Source: Tipula vernalis
Taxonomy: Eukaryota; Arthropoda; Insecta; Diptera; Tipulidae
Reading direction: 5' to 3'
Length of the DNA: 64,000 bases
NCBI GenBank assembly: GCA_958295665.1
Contig: OY282558.1
Location: forward strand, 181,018,015-181,082,014
Shown: in pieces, positions 1 to 13,883 of the stretch
Layout: every line of letters begins with the position of its first letter
Numbering within the stretch: the first letter of the stretch is position 1
The notes under the pieces: generated by a model
Database searches by the model: none
What the model was told of the DNA's origin: nothing
Seen by the model: the letters and a program-made list of their open reading frames with translations, nothing else
Program-made: the position numbers and the translations under genes

Positions 1-3000
1 TTTCTCAAATTTTTTGAGCAGCACCCCAACCCAATCAACGTTATTGTTCATCTTATATCTTCAAAATACACAAATTACATCTAATTCAACATACATTTTA
101 CAGAAATAACCAAATTGCATGTTACTCACTTAATTTTTTTCCTCCCGACTGAAATAAATTTGTTTGCAACTGCACTCAAATATATGTCAAAAATTATATT
201 TGGTGAATCCCCGAATTACATAAACAATACACGACATACTCTGATCTCATTTAACTTATTTTTTGAGAATCTGGGTGTAGTAAGTAAATATTGCATTCAT
301 TATAATTTAACGGTAACTCAATGGCCTGCGACAATTTAACATATTATCTAGAGACTAGCGCCCAATGAGTTACGAGTGCTTAATTGGATCTAATAAATTA
401 ATTTCAAGAATATTAAAACATAAAATAAGAGAAAAATCGTATGAGAAAAAATGCATAATGTCCCGGTGCACCTAAACAAACAATTTAAAGCTGTGTTTAT
501 GTCTTAGGAAGATACCATAGTATTAATACCATAGTATTGAGTTGAAGTTAGTCATTAATGATCTGCTCAAAATAAATAAGTCTATTTTACGCCATTTTAT
601 TTGTCAAATGAAAAGAAGGCTTTGAGTTTCAAATTTTTTTATTTTTGTTCGATTGTTTTTTCTTGTGTACTATCTAGTGGCGTTGTTTATTAATTTAACC
701 CAAATTAAAATAACGCCACAAGATAACACGCAAATATCAGAACCACCACCTACAATATCACTTGGATGTGGAACTCAATCGTCAATAGCAAACGCTTAAA
801 ACAAGTAAATCACAACAACAATAGTATAATCAATAATGAAATCGCGATATATCGCAGGGAGACTAGCGATTAGGTAAGCGAGATTACTGACACAAGACTA
901 GCTAATCTGCCACAAATCCATTTTAGGCACCTTGGCAGGAAAGTAAAATACGATGATTGGGATTTCTGAAATATCGCCGCTAAATCAGCTGCCGCTAAAC
1001 TCGACAATCTATTCGAATAATCATCGCAACTTATTCGAATAATGTAGCATAACTTCCGGAACAATTTTAATTCATTTGAGAAATATGGAAATTATCGAAT
1101 AACACTGGAAATTTCTGAGTTCTTACCAGTAAGTTTCGTTTTCATTTCATTTCTCATAGTATAATATATCAGGTAAATGGGAATCATACATACTCAACAT
1201 CGACTGTCTTGTTTAGCAAGCTAAGAATTTATCCATAAGTTTATATTTTGCTTCGGAATTTTTGTTTTAATTTGTTTCTATCTTTTTTGAGCGGCGAATA
1301 TCTCTCGGTCTATTGTATCTTGTATCTCTCGAAACTGCCAATATCTCTCGGTTTGTATTTGTAACCAAATAACCAAAATGTCTTTTTCGTCATACCTGTC
1401 TGTCTATTTCTGATCATATCCGTAGTGTCTCCATGGTTGTTATGCCATCGATAACAGTCACGGCCGTTATAATAACAGCCGTGGACGTTATTTAATTAAT
1501 AATATACATAATTATTTTTAATCAATTTTATTCCAAGTTTTTCATCGAGTTACAAATTAATAGAACACTTCAGGAATTTTTTCATTTCATTGTTTATGCC
1601 ATCATCTTTAGAAGAAAGTTCTGAAGCTAGCTCAATATAAACATTTATTGTATTGAGCATTGGAAGAAGATATGTTGATTTCCTGGGCACAAGTGTTTTT
1701 TGGAAGGCTGTAGATTATCCGCCGGAACAAAAAGTTGCTTCTATATTGTAACTTTCTTGCTAATTGATTCTTCGACATGCTGCTCTGCAACGGTTCCAGA
1801 CTTTCAACCTCCAAATTTCTGCTGATCTGCGAAACAAAAACTCTGCGATCTTCTTAGGAACGCCTCCAATTTTATGAACTCCTACCAGCTGTCTTGTACA
1901 TTTACCTTTTCTGTAATCTACAAACACATGTTCACTTTGTACAGCAAGGGGCCGAAGGTCTACATATTTCCTATAGGGCGAAAAGCTTTTAAAAGGAGTT
2001 TCATCTTCCTTAATAGTATATTTGCGGCAGCTCTTATTTTTTGTGTCTGCCAGCTTTCTGATTATCAGTGTTTTCCAGTATCTTCAATATGGTTTGTTTG
2101 CAACGTAAGAAGTTCTTGGCGACGAGAAGCACCAAAAATACCAAACACTAAAATATCCATCTCTAGCAAAAAGAAGTCATCTGGTGCTTCCAGAATAAAT
2201 CTTGAGATTTGCTCATTTTTTAGGATTTTTTGCCTTTTTTGGTTTATAAAATTCAGATTTGCGTTTCAGGAACATAAAATGTTTCCCATATTTGTAACAA
2301 GCGTAACTTTTTAGTAATAAGAAGTAACCGAAAATGACATGATACTAACCCAGAAATGTCAATATTCTCATGTAATTTCAAGCAGGGCTTTAACATGGAC
2401 ATTTTCGTCCTTAAGCTGCTAGGCGTAAAATTTTTGCTCAATTGTGAGGCGTAGCAGAGAAATATATCGTCATTGATAATTGATATTCCTTTTCGTACCT
2501 CACACGTGTCTTCAGAGGCAATAAATCCAAACTTGCAGCAGTCGCTTCATCACGAATATCTTCGGGAATTTCACAAACCGCAACACTTTCACGCAAAGTT
2601 TCAAAAATTTTATTTTTGGTTTATAAACAAACCGTTACTTGATTAGTTTCTTGAATTTGTATTTTTGATTTTTTTAAATTAACATTAACCTGTTGGGTAT
2701 ATGTAATTTATTTTCTATTTCGAAAACAAAACGGATTTTTTTTTTAATGCAGCGGTCAAAATTTTGCAAAGGTGGGCAAGATTATGGCTTATTATTTTGA
2801 ATTTTGGTTGGTAATGGGACACCTTTTGCTCAAAGTAAGAAATTTTTCAACTCGAGCGTGGAACTAGTAAGCGTGGGTTTTAACTTTTTAAATGATTTGA
2901 TTGGTCAAAAAATTCCTATCTTCCTATTTTCGTATGTCATAAACGCAGTTTTGAAATTATTATTATATTACTCGTATGTCTCAATGTAGAAGATTATAAC

Positions 3001-5104
3001 ATTTAATATTTAAAGTATGCGTGGACTTTCTCTTTGTTTCACCTATATTTCCATTTCATTTCTTTAAGTTACATTCACTTTACATGCATAATTTGTGTTG
3101 GTTTTGTATTTTCCACCGTTCAAAATTACTCTTCAGTTTGTTTTTATTCCCATTTTACAATTCTCTTTTCTCTTCTTCGATCAGAATAGTAAACCAAAAA
3201 CTCATGAATATACTATTCAGTAACAAATGAATAATGAGCGTGGAATAGAACAAATGAGAGAATTGATCTATTGAATAGAATATAAATATATTTTTCTTCT
3301 ATTTTTGTTCACTGCTGAATCAATAATTACTGAATAATTAATTTTTGAATATGATTTTAATCTACAAGTTTTATTAAAGGTGCAAAATTTTTTTGATTTC
3401 GAAAAGTTCAAAAATTTTATGATAATTTGGTGGGACAATTTTTATTTACCCTATACGCAACCTAAACAAAATTACTCTTCCAATCTTTAGTTTCACTCTT
3501 CCCTTTGTTTGAATAAAGAATAGAATATGTCGTAGTATTGAATTGACTGAGTAGAGATTACTTGCCTTATCTTCTTCATTCGATGCAAAATGAATAATCA
3601 TCACAATATGTTTTGTTTTCTCCTTCACTATGCAAATCGAATAGTGTAGTATAAATTATTATTCGATCAGTAAAGAGTAAATAAAAAATTTTACAGAGCG
3701 ATTTTATTAAAAATACTTGCTGCTGCGTCCATATACATAAAGTAGATATTTTCACAACAAAATAAAATAAAGTAGGCGGTTTTGTTTATTTTTTTCGTAT
3801 TCGGCTCGGGGTGATTTTGTAATGCCAGATGTTGTTGTGTATTGCACGTGTATGCGTAGATTTTGTGTTGATTTTAGGTTTTATTTGTTTTTTATGGTCG
3901 ATATTCACACAAACAATATTATTTGTTCGGGACAAATGTTCCCTTACCATGATTTCTACAGAATTTTTCAGTTACTGCTGCCGCTAAATATGTTTTCACA
4001 TGAAAAACCAAAACGGAAGGAAAATTACAACCGTTAGCTCTTCCTAGCTATTAGGCGTCTTCTTGCCTGATATAGTTATACGTACGATATGGAGAAGAAA
4101 GGTAAAATTAGATCCATAACCCGAAAAAAGGAAATAACGCAATTCTAAAACACTTATATGTGTAATTTACCCGGCTCTATTTTTTTCTTGTACGATATAG
4201 TTTACCGCGGTTATATACAAGCGTACCATGTACATATTTCAATTGGGATTTTATTACCCTAAGCCGGTATAGGGAGCGTGATTTCAAGGACGAGCCGGAA
4301 CGACCACAACGGGACGCCCATTTCATTTTTTGACTGATATCCAGTATAAGCGCTTATTTTGGAAATGCTCATTCCAAGCACTTATTTTGGAAAATGACTC
4401 GAACTTATTTATATTTAGTAGAAGTCATATTTTGGTTTAGAAGTAATAAGTGTTAATAAGTGTTAATTTAGATTAATTAATTGTTAAAAGTAATATTAAA
4501 GTAGTTTGTGATGCATGTAATGTAAGTTAGACGTGAAATTTTGAGTGCAACATAAAATCTGAGCTACTAAAGTGAAATGGCCTGTGTTAATTTTGCTTTG
4601 ATTGATTAAAAAAAAAAAATCATAAGGTGGAGTGTTGAAAGTGTAATCAAAAGTGAATTACTAATGTGATTTGACAATATTGTCACATTGAAATTGGTAA
4701 GAGAGTATCAAAAAAAAAAAAAAAAGCAGAGAAGTGTTGTAGATTTGTTTTGTATTTTGTGCGTTGTTTCATGTTGTATTTTTGTTTGATTTTGGTTGCA
4801 ACAAGTTTGTGTGAATGTCGTATTGTGAGTGCTACGGTATTTTAAGTAATGGGGAGTGAACCGTATTTTATTTAATACATAATGATGATCTACGAGTGTG
4901 AGGTTTTGCAGACATTCCAGAGATTTGTCAATGTATTAGTATTGCACTGCTGAGACGGGTTCTTACGGGAGGATTGAGTGTTATTTCAAAAAATTGAGTA
5001 GTATTACAAATCAAAATATATTACAAATTCTTGTTCGTTCGATATTAAAGTAATTTTAATTGATTTATTTTTTGAGTGTTCATTAAAAAACGGTATATGG
5101 CGTT
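1..5104. other. AT-rich gene-free stretch
   Basis: I see no gene here. Reading frames are short (under 150 codons), low in complexity and show no recognisable motif. An imperfect hairpin at 1451-1491 pairs ATAACAGTCACGGC with GCCGTGGACGTTAT around a TA-rich loop. Homopolymer tracts of A occur near 4608 and 4710. Isolated exons or a noncoding transcript cannot be excluded. Confidence 0.5.
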
Positions 5105-5108
5105 CTAA

Positions 5109-5356
5109 AGTTGAAGTGTGATTTCAAAGAGGGTACTTTTGTAGAACTTTTATTAAATGAACGATTCGTATGGATTAGGGCTTTTAATTAAGTGATAGAG
5201 GCCTATTCCATATGCCAGCCAAACCTTTGTCATCATTGTTGGCAATGGCCGATATTGGTCCTTGAAGGTTGAGTGCGATTTAAAAAAAAAATAATAATAA
5301 TTTGTAGAACTTTTATTAAATAAACGATTCGTAGGGATTAGGGTTTTTTAACTAAG
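5109..5356. repeat. Diverged direct duplication of about 85 bp
   Basis: Two copies, 5109-5193 and 5268-5356, share GTAGAACTTTTATTAAAT, then an ACGATTCGTA block and a GGATTAGGG block, with small indels between them. They are about 75 bp apart and lie directly upstream of the AAACTTTT satellite. Both contain the string AACTTTTATTAAA, which is also the 11-bp variant unit of that satellite, so they may mark where it began to expand. Confidence 0.6.
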
Positions 5357-5380
5357 TAATTTACTTATGCCCTGGACAGT

Positions 5381-6739
5381 TTTAGACTTTTGAACTTTCA
5401 AACATTTGAACTTTTAGACATTTTGGCTTTTGAATTTTGAACTTTTAAACTTTTATTAGACTTTTATTAAACTTTTGTTAAACTTTTTGTTAAACTTTTA
5501 TCAAACTTTTACTAAACTTCTGTTAAACTTTTGTCAAACTTTTGTTAAATTTTTATTAAACTTTTATTAAACTTTTGTTAAACTTTTGTTAAACTGTTGT
5601 TAAACGTTTATTAAACTTTTATTAAACTTTTGATCTTTTATTAGTTTTTTGTTAAACTTTTGTTAAACTGTTGTTAAACGTTTATTAAACTTTTATTCTT
5701 TTATTAAACTTTTGTTAAACTTTTATTAAACTTTTGTTAAACGTCTATTAAACTTTTGTTAAATTTTTATTAAACTTTTAAACTTTTAAATTTTGAACTT
5801 TTATACTTTTAGACTTTTAAACTTTTAAACTTCTAAACTTTTAAATTTTGGTGTTTTAGACTTTTAAACTTTTAAACTTTTAAACTTTTAAACTTTTAAA
5901 CTTTTAAACTTTTAAACTTTTAAACTTTTAAACTTTTAAACTTTTAAACTTTTAAACTTTTAAACTTTTAAACTTTTAAACTTTTATGCGTTTAAACTTC
6001 TATACCTTTATATTATGGAATTTTAGACTTTTAAACTTTTATACTTTTACACTTTTACACTTTTAAACTTTTAAACTTTTACACTTTTAAACTTTTAAAC
6101 TTTTAGACTTTTGGGCTTTTGAACTTTTAAACTTTTAAACTTTTAGACTTCTAAACTTTTAAACTTTTGAACTTTTAAACTTTTAAACTTATGAACTTTT
6201 AAACTTTTAGACCTTTATACTTTTAAACTTTTAAACTTTTATTCAACTTTTATTAAACTTTTGTTAAACTTTTATTAAACTTTTAATCTTTTATTAAACT
6301 TTTTTTAATTTTTTATTAAACTTTTGTTAAACTTTTATTAAACTTTTCTTAAATTTTTGTTAAACTTTTGTTAAACTTTTATTAAACTTTTATTCTTTTA
6401 TTAAACTTTTATTGTGTTCTTGATTATTTTTAATTATTGTGCAGTGGGATTTAAACGGAATAGATTAATTAGTAAGCAATTAATTAATTATCAATTTGAT
6501 TTGATTTTAGATTTGATGTCTGGAATTAACTAATAAAGTTGTAAATACTTTTAAACTTTTAAGCTTTTAGACTTTTGGCTTTTGAACTTTTAAACTTTTA
6601 AACTTTTGAACTCTTAAACTTTTAGACTTTTAAACTTTTAAACTTTTGAACTTTTAAACTTTTAAACCTTTAAACTTTTAAACTTTTAAACTTTTATTCA
6701 ACTTTTGTTAAACTTTTATTCTTTTATTAAACTTTTATT
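5381..6739. repeat. AAACTTTT satellite, 8-bp and 11-bp units
   Basis: This is a long tandem array. Its core (about 5780-6230) is AAACTTTT repeated every 8 bp, almost perfect at 5860-5990. It is flanked by 11-bp variants of the form ATTAAACTTTT or GTTAAACTTTT (about 5450-5770 and 6240-6415). A unique segment (about 6416-6545) separates a second, shorter block (6546-6739). Both blocks end in the same sequence, a TTCTTTTATTAAAC run followed by TTGTGTTCTTGATTATT, which suggests that array plus flank was duplicated. The strand is strongly asymmetric: nearly all C is on the plus strand and G is rare. No coding capacity. Confidence 0.9.
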
Positions 6740-9700
6740 GTGTTCTTGATTATTATTTACTGTGTTTCCAATTTTATTGAATTCACTTCATTACTTTTGG
6801 ATTTAAACTTTATTTATCAGATGTCACGAGTAATTTTGCTTTTTTCACAAACTTCGATTAAAGGCAAATGGTGAGGTTGTGGATGAATAAGGGATTTATA
6901 TAGCAAATATTTACTGTTTATATAGATTTTTGATGATAATATAACAACTAACAAATTTCATCAATAAAGAGCAGAGACATCTATTAGAACTAGTTGGAGT
7001 GTACTTATGGTTCAAAATTTTATTTCAGTTGGGGTATGCTTGAGGAAGAAGAATTTACTATAATTGATCCTTAATGTAATTAATGCCTTAAGGCTTAGAA
7101 TTGAATTATGATAAATAAATGGTAATGTTATTTTTAGGGATAGGAACATCTTTACATTTGAATTTAGATTATATTATATTTATTGCTGTTTTAATATTTC
7201 TCTTAATTGTTGAAAGCTAATACTTAAATATTTGAAATTATAAAGCGGTTAGACTAAGTGAGAGTAGAAATAAATACCTAATTTGTTTTTTGGTTTCAGA
7301 AGAACATCGAAATATATTTTATCATCAATTTTGTTAATCGGATAGGTTAATCGGATAAGATATTATTCCAGATCGATCAGGTTCCAACATTTTATTATTA
7401 ATATTTTAATTGTGTTGTCATTGTGCTGTCATAAAAAACTAACTATCGGCTTTATTAGGTGTATGTAACCGGTCCGAGTCTGTCCTCACTAAAATTCCTT
7501 TCCCATTCCTCGATTTTGTTCTATGTAAAAAGGTATACGATGGCTGCCTGGCCAGGGGCGGATATAACACTATTAGACTTATATGGTTATCGATGTGGCG
7601 CCTTTCTTTACGGGGTGAATATTGTTATGTTTGGCTTCATGAAAAGCTGAGTATGATGGTACATATTTCCTTGGTGAGGGAGAATTATGTTGTCGTGTTG
7701 TAACGTGGGTATAGTGGTGTGGTATTCGCATTTATAATACGGGAGACTTGCTTAATGCTTGATCGTAAATTGAAATCAATCAATCGAAAAATTTGGTACT
7801 AATTTTGGCACTCTCTTTCATATTTGGTACTGATTTGGTAGTTTGGAAAACACACAATTTAACAAAAAAGCGATGTTTTATGTTTTATTTTTAGTTCTTA
7901 AGAAATTAATTTTAGTTCTTAAAAATTCTAATTTAAAATAAAATGCGCGTATCGTTGAAAAGATCTGCTTTTAAAAAATTGTCGCTGAATTTTATTTGGC
8001 GTCGAAAGAGTAGTTTAGCCACACACCGTTTCTAAATAAAAAAAAAAAAATTCACTGGAAAATAAAGAAAATTTATCTTAGGTTTATAATTAAAGTTTTA
8101 TAACAATTAATAATTTGTAAGAAAAAATATTTCGTATTTTTTTTTTATCAAATTTTATTTTTAATTTAATGTTTATTTTTAAAACAAACAATAAATAAAA
8201 TATTTTATTTTTTGAGTACAACATTAAATATTATTTTGAATCTTACCACGGTAAAATTGTTTTTCCTTAATATCACTACGAGAAACGTCAAAGTTCTAAT
8301 GCTTATGACCACCTATTTCGGATGTCTTAGTTAATAGATTTTTTATGTTATAGCTAAGAGCATCAACAGAATCGCAAAATAGTCTTAAATAAGAGAAATC
8401 TCTTAGTTAGGACCTCTATGACTCTACGTTAGAATCGCACGGTTATTCACATTGTCGTGTACTGGATCAAACAGTCAATATGCGAGTTAATTAATATCTG
8501 GCTCATTAACAAATTGCTTAGTCAAGTTTTTATATTTTGTTCTTAGTGAATCTTAATAGCTATATTATTTTGGATTATTTTCAAATTACTTTAATTAAGA
8601 TTTATTAGATTGACATTTTTGGTTACTTCTTAGGTTAATATATGTAGCTCTCTTATTCAAAATTTGTAAATTTTGTACTTAGGTTATAGTATGCGCAAAT
8701 TATGTATATTTAAGTAATCTGTCCGTAGACATATTTTGGTGGTATTTATTTTACGATTATTAATTATCTTTGATACTCTTATGTTATTATATTTTAATTT
8801 GCTAAAAGAAAAAAATAATAATTCAGGATGAGCTCCCTAAATTTATTGTTTAGAGTGTTCAATTATCGATATTTAAATAAGAAGTTTATTTATTGGTGTG
8901 AATAACGAGGAGCTGAACGAAAATCCAGGATTTTCTTTTTTGTAAGACCTGTTTTACTTTGGTGTGCCACAATGATCCTCCCAAGCCGAAACATCTGGCA
9001 ACTTTGCTTCATTACAATGTAACAAATAATTTAGTTATTTACAAACAAAATTAAAATCATTTCAGATTAAAGAATTTTATTTTCATTCAAGTTTTTCTTT
9101 TTTTAAAGATACACAATTTTTTAAAATAAAATCTCACAATTTATCTCAGTGTATGTTGACTAAAATAAAAATAAGAATATAAGAAAAGTTCTTAATTTAT
9201 CGAGCAACACAAAAGAAAGATTGAATAGACAAAGCAAAATTTTTCTCAAAACACAAAAACCACTGTTACTGAATAAATAAAAAATTGTAAACTTCACTTT
9301 TAAATTCAAATCAAATTTTAACTAAACCCGTATTAATCCTCCATTCTAACGTTAATTTTACTGTTAAGCTTGATACTTAATCCAACCCAAATTTAAATAC
9401 CCATATAATCCCAAATTTTATTTCATTTATTCCATCCACCCAAATCAAATATTATAATATTTTTGTCCATGCCCCAAATTCCGATAATTTTTGCCCACAT
9501 GATTCCAGGAATGCAGAATGCTTATTTAAAAAAATTAACCCCCTTCAAAACGATTGAGTATAAAAAATTGATATTTCGTGACGTCAGTCGGAATATTAAT
9601 AATTCATAGACTTCATCAAACGTGTGTTTATTGGAAATCAACAAGTTTGTTCCAAATATTAGAAATTTGAAAAGTTTTTTATTTGTTTGAGATAAAACGT

Positions 9701-11612
9701 GTGATAATTTCAGCACATCTGCCACAAAGAGTCTGAAAGCATATAGTAAATTTTATGATTTATTGCAGACTTCTAAAGATATCATTTAATTTAGTTATAA
9801 TTAGAGATAGAAAGTATAAACTCACTTATAATTAATATAAATATATCTGAGGGTGTACGGTTTTATGGATATTACCCAGGTTTTTTTTTTGTTGAACAAC
9901 AATAAAAAGCTTTACTTACAAAACAAACTTAACCGCAAAAGAAAAAGGGGTTTCAATTTATTGAAAAATGTTGAAAAAATAATATTTAACAAATAAATTT
10001 ATTTAGTTGGTAACATGATATATGTTTGTTAGAATGTACGTATATTAAATGTATGTATATATGTATGTATACATCCAATATGTACTTATATACAAATATA
10101 TAGTCTAAACATTTTTATATATAACAAGTAGCTTAACAGCTTTCCACCTCCAAAAAAAGCAAAAAAAAACACAAAAATAACCCAGTTTTCCATCTACAGA
10201 CAAACACAAATTGAGATAAATCTATCCGGCACAGAAAGTAGGGGTAACATAATTTGTTGCTCTTTCTAGGGCTTTTTTCTGCACAAAAATTATTTTTCCA
10301 TAAAGAAAATGTAAAATTTTCCTAAATTAATTTTAGTCTCAAATACTCTGTTGAACTGAGGGATACAATAAACCTAAGAACAAAAAGTTAACCAATATAT
10401 ATATAGACATTTTTTCTTTTTAAAGTAAGTGCAAATAAAAAAATGTCCAATACAATTGTTATATGAAGTTTTGGTGAATATTAATTAAAAGAAAATTTGT
10501 GAATGAAAATTAAAGTTGATAACATTAAAATGAATTGAAAATTTTAATTGAAACTGAAATGAAGTGCTACTGAGTATAATATATACATAAATATATAACA
10601 GGTTTTTGTTGTAAAGGATGATGTTTGAATAATTATCTCCCCATTTTTCCGTCTCAAGTGAAAATTATTATGCGCTTTAATATAACCATAAATTTCAATG
10701 AGCACCAAAAATTTGTACGTGTAACTTATTGGAAGAATTACTTTCCATAAATTATGTATTTTTTTTGGTTTTTGTAGTTGAGTATCCTCAACGAGAGTTT
10801 GAGAAATTAGGTCTGCATTGCAATTTTTTTTAATTAAAATATTTTTTGAACACTTTCGGTATTTATAATACATACAAATTTGTTAATTAGACACGGCCAG
10901 AGATTAACATTAATTTCAAAATTTATTTCTTAATTCTACCGATAAACTTTTTATTTTCTTCTTGTATATTTAAGCAAATTTAATTTTTATATATTAACGA
11001 GAATACCACTTATGTATATTTCTTGGAAAAAATCAACAAGTTCATATAAATAATTTTTGTGATAAAAATGTAGGGTATCATAAAAAGGAGTAAAAGAACA
11101 ATAAATTCAAATTTGAAGCAAAAAAAAAAAACTATCTCTTTAATCTTATAAGTATATCGCATATATATTAGTGCCCCGGATTTTTTAGATAATTTTTAAA
11201 CGAACATGTACATTTTTTAATTAAAAATTATCCATCCTTTCTAAAAACGGAATTTGGTTTTAACATTGTATTTTCTAATTATCTAACACCCACCCTAAAG
11301 AAATGATGAGCGGCGGTCGTAAAAGCAAAAAAAGTAATTCTTCCAAAAAAAAGTATTTTATAGTCCGGTCTAGAAGATGAGGTTTCATTAAAATTTTACA
11401 ATTGTTGAAAATTTATCTTTATTTCATTTATTAAAAAAATATTAAATCTAAGTGTAAATATAGAAAAAGTGTACCAAATTGAATATGCACGACGAAATAA
11501 ACTAGTACCAAATAAGTGGGCCATATTATAAATAGGCACCTGTGTATAAATTCCCACTATATAATAATAAAACAGAATCAATACTATACACAAATAGTTA
11601 GTAATTTATAAT
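6740..11612. other. AT-rich stretch without recognisable genes
   Basis: No supported gene. The sequence holds homopolymer A and T runs, TATG/TATA simple-sequence patches near 10040-10120, and short chance reading frames. A minus-strand frame of 109 codons at 10544-10873 has no recognisable motif and a composition expected from AT-rich noncoding DNA. Confidence 0.45.
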
Positions 11613-12032
11613 ATGCAGTTTATGACATTTAATTCACTTCTAATGTTCGATATAGTGTTTATATTTTTTTTATTTTTGGTGGGTGTAACATGTCTCGTAT
11701 ACTATTTGCCACCAGTAAAATCAAATAACGGTACTGTTACCTCGGAAAATAATATATATTCGACAACGACAAATAAAAATATGCTTAATGTGACGACGAG
11801 TGGAAATTCAATTAGTAGTGCTATGCTAGAACGGAATACTATTTATAATGTTAATCCAAATAATGGCAGTGAAGAGGCAAAATTGTATTCAATAAATGAA
11901 ATGATTGATGTTGGCAATGGAATGTCATCATCATTAAAATCATGTGATTGGAATAAAGCGCCAACTTGTTGTTTTGTTAAAGCAAAATTGTATGAGTTAA
12001 AAGAATGTACGGGACCTATGGATCTGGTGTAG
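11613..12032 (+). CDS. Hypothetical single-pass membrane protein or exon
   Basis: This 139-codon frame is the best candidate for non-transposon coding sequence. Residues about 10-31 form a hydrophobic membrane segment or signal anchor (LLMFDIVFIFFLFLVGVTC). It is followed by a polar region rich in Asn, Ser and Thr with several possible N-glycosylation sites, and a C-terminal block with four Cys (SCDWNKAPTCCF and KECTG) that looks constrained rather than random. The frame begins with an ATG after AATTTATAAT. Just after the stop is GGTAGGTAG, a possible splice donor, so this could be the first exon of a longer gene. I do not recognise the family. Codon use is AT-rich like the surroundings, so it could also be chance. 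Confidence 0.4.
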   Translation: MQFMTFNSLLMFDIVFIFFLFLVGVTCLVYYLPPVKSNNGTVTSENNIYSTTTNKNMLNVTTSGNSISSAMLERNTIYNVNPNNGSEEAKLYSINEMIDVGNGMSSSLKSCDWNKAPTCCFVKAKLYELKECTGPMDLV

Positions 12033-12274
12033 AATTGGTAGGTAGAAAATTTTAATTTTTGAACACCTATACCCAAAATTAATTATAAAGTGTAATTTAT
12101 TTGACATGTCATAATTTTTTGCAAATTTTAAATAATTTTAGAAGTACACTAATTGGATTATAATTTTCCGCCATGTTTCAGCCTAAATTTTTTTTTGTCA
12201 TTACTGTCAATCATAGTTTTATAATGTAACATTATGTTAAAATGACTTTCATCAAAATATTATTTCAATATCTA

Positions 12275-12332
12275 ATTATGGAAGGATTTTATTATTTTGT
12301 CTTAGTACATCGAGTTAGATCTTAAAACTAAA
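12275..12332 (-). repeat. Fragment resembling the old gypsy LTR
   Basis: About 58 bp resemble the LTR-proximal sequence at 32630-32730. Shared blocks are ATTATGGA, TTTATTATTTTGTC, TACATCGAGTTA and GATCTTAAAACT, in the same order and orientation but with internal gaps. In the 32.6-kb copy this sequence directly abuts a primer-binding site. This may be a solo LTR remnant, or the far LTR of the same badly broken element. Confidence 0.45.
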
Positions 12333-12345
12333 ATATAAAGGGCTA

Positions 12346-13883
12346 AAATACACACATCAATCCCGAATTGAACGTCTTAAGTCAACCTTCAGTTTAGCCT
12401 ACAACTCAATATACAAATCAAACTCCTTATCAAGCGTAACATAATTTTAAAAGCAATCAAATAAACTTTCAAATCAATACTTAACCATCATCATTATCAC
12501 CACCGTCAAATTTCATCATAATTGGTTAAAGAATAGCCAAGTTCCATCGTACTTCGCCAAATTCCAGAACTTTATCAAAAAATCATTTTAGAATCCCATT
12601 TCCAACACATATGTCAAACTTCATCATAATCAATTAAGGAAAAGTCAAGTTCCATCCTACTTGATCATATTCCAGCCCTTCGTCTAAAAATCTTTTGAGA
12701 ATCCCATTTCCATTGGAAATGCTGGATTTTATCAAAGTCGGATAAGATATAGAACCCCAATAAAATTTTTATAAAAAAAACACAAATTCTCAGTTTAATG
12801 GACACCTCACTATCCACGAAGCCCAACTTAACTCCAATTCAACTTCAACTCAACACGCAAATTAACCCGTAACTTAACCTTCAAATTAACCCCAATTCAG
12901 TGCCCAATTCAATAATAAAACCAGCATATATAAAACCATTCGTAAATATTTTTGCCATATATAACCAGGTGTCAGTTCGTATGGCAGGTACCTCAACCTC
13001 TAGACCTACAGTTTCCAAAAGCTTTTCAAATCACCACCTTGACCATATAGAAACAGATAGACGAAAAAAATTCCAAATCGGACAAGCTGGTCTCGAGATA
13101 CCATAGGTACAGACATCCAGACATTTAGACGTCCACTCCAGACATCCAGACGTCCAGACGGACATTTTTTTCTTGCTTTTTCAAACTCACAGGCTTTCAA
13201 TACGTCGAGAAAAATGGTTTTGGACTAACCAAATTTTTCGTAATTTTTGATAGGGTTTCAATTCTTTGGTCTCTTTAGGATTCTAAATTTTAAATGAATT
13301 AGAAAAAATAAAAATGGAGGTTTGGCCAACACACGACTTTCTTTTACGAACAGAGAATTTTCAGAAATTTAATTTTTTTCTTTATAATTTTTAAATTTTG
13401 TTTTTAATTTTTGGAAACCTTTTGTATTAAGTAGTTTTTTTTAAACCTAATACTTTTTAAGATATTTGGAAAATAAATTTTCTGGACCAAAGGAGTGGCC
13501 ACTTTCGTTCAGCCGATTTGGAGTAAAATTAAGTGGGCCCTCCCAATTTATCAAAAAACCTTAAATCAGAAGTTTCAGTTCAATTGGTTAAACCATCTGG
13601 GCTTTAGCGAGAACGTAGACTGACAGGCCGACACCATTTCGAAACCCACTTTTTCGGACTCAAGGGACCTCAAAAAAGATAAATCGCTAAAAATCTCAAG
13701 GTCCACAATTTTCATGATTACTATACTTTATTTTACTTACTTAAAGAAAGTAATATGTTTATGCCAAATAATTTTACCTAAAAGTATTTCTTCATAATGT
13801 TACGTGTGAAGTTTCAAGGGATCGTAAAAATGCATACGATGCAACTTATCGTGCATGCAGGTTGTATGTAGGAATAGAATATA
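12346..13883. other. Gene-free stretch with decayed repeat sequence
   Basis: No gene is supported. Phrases such as TTTCATCATAAT followed by a GTTAAAG or ATTAAGG block recur (12510-12730) as in noncoding insect repeats. A short degenerate tandem motif (CAGACATCCAGACGT) lies at about 13105-13165. Short overlapping frames on both strands at 12900-13200 read through that motif and are not credible genes. Confidence 0.4.

Noticed and set aside
1874..2314. 146-codon plus-strand frame
   Set aside because: No domain recognised; Phe/Ser-rich composition with no sign of constraint.
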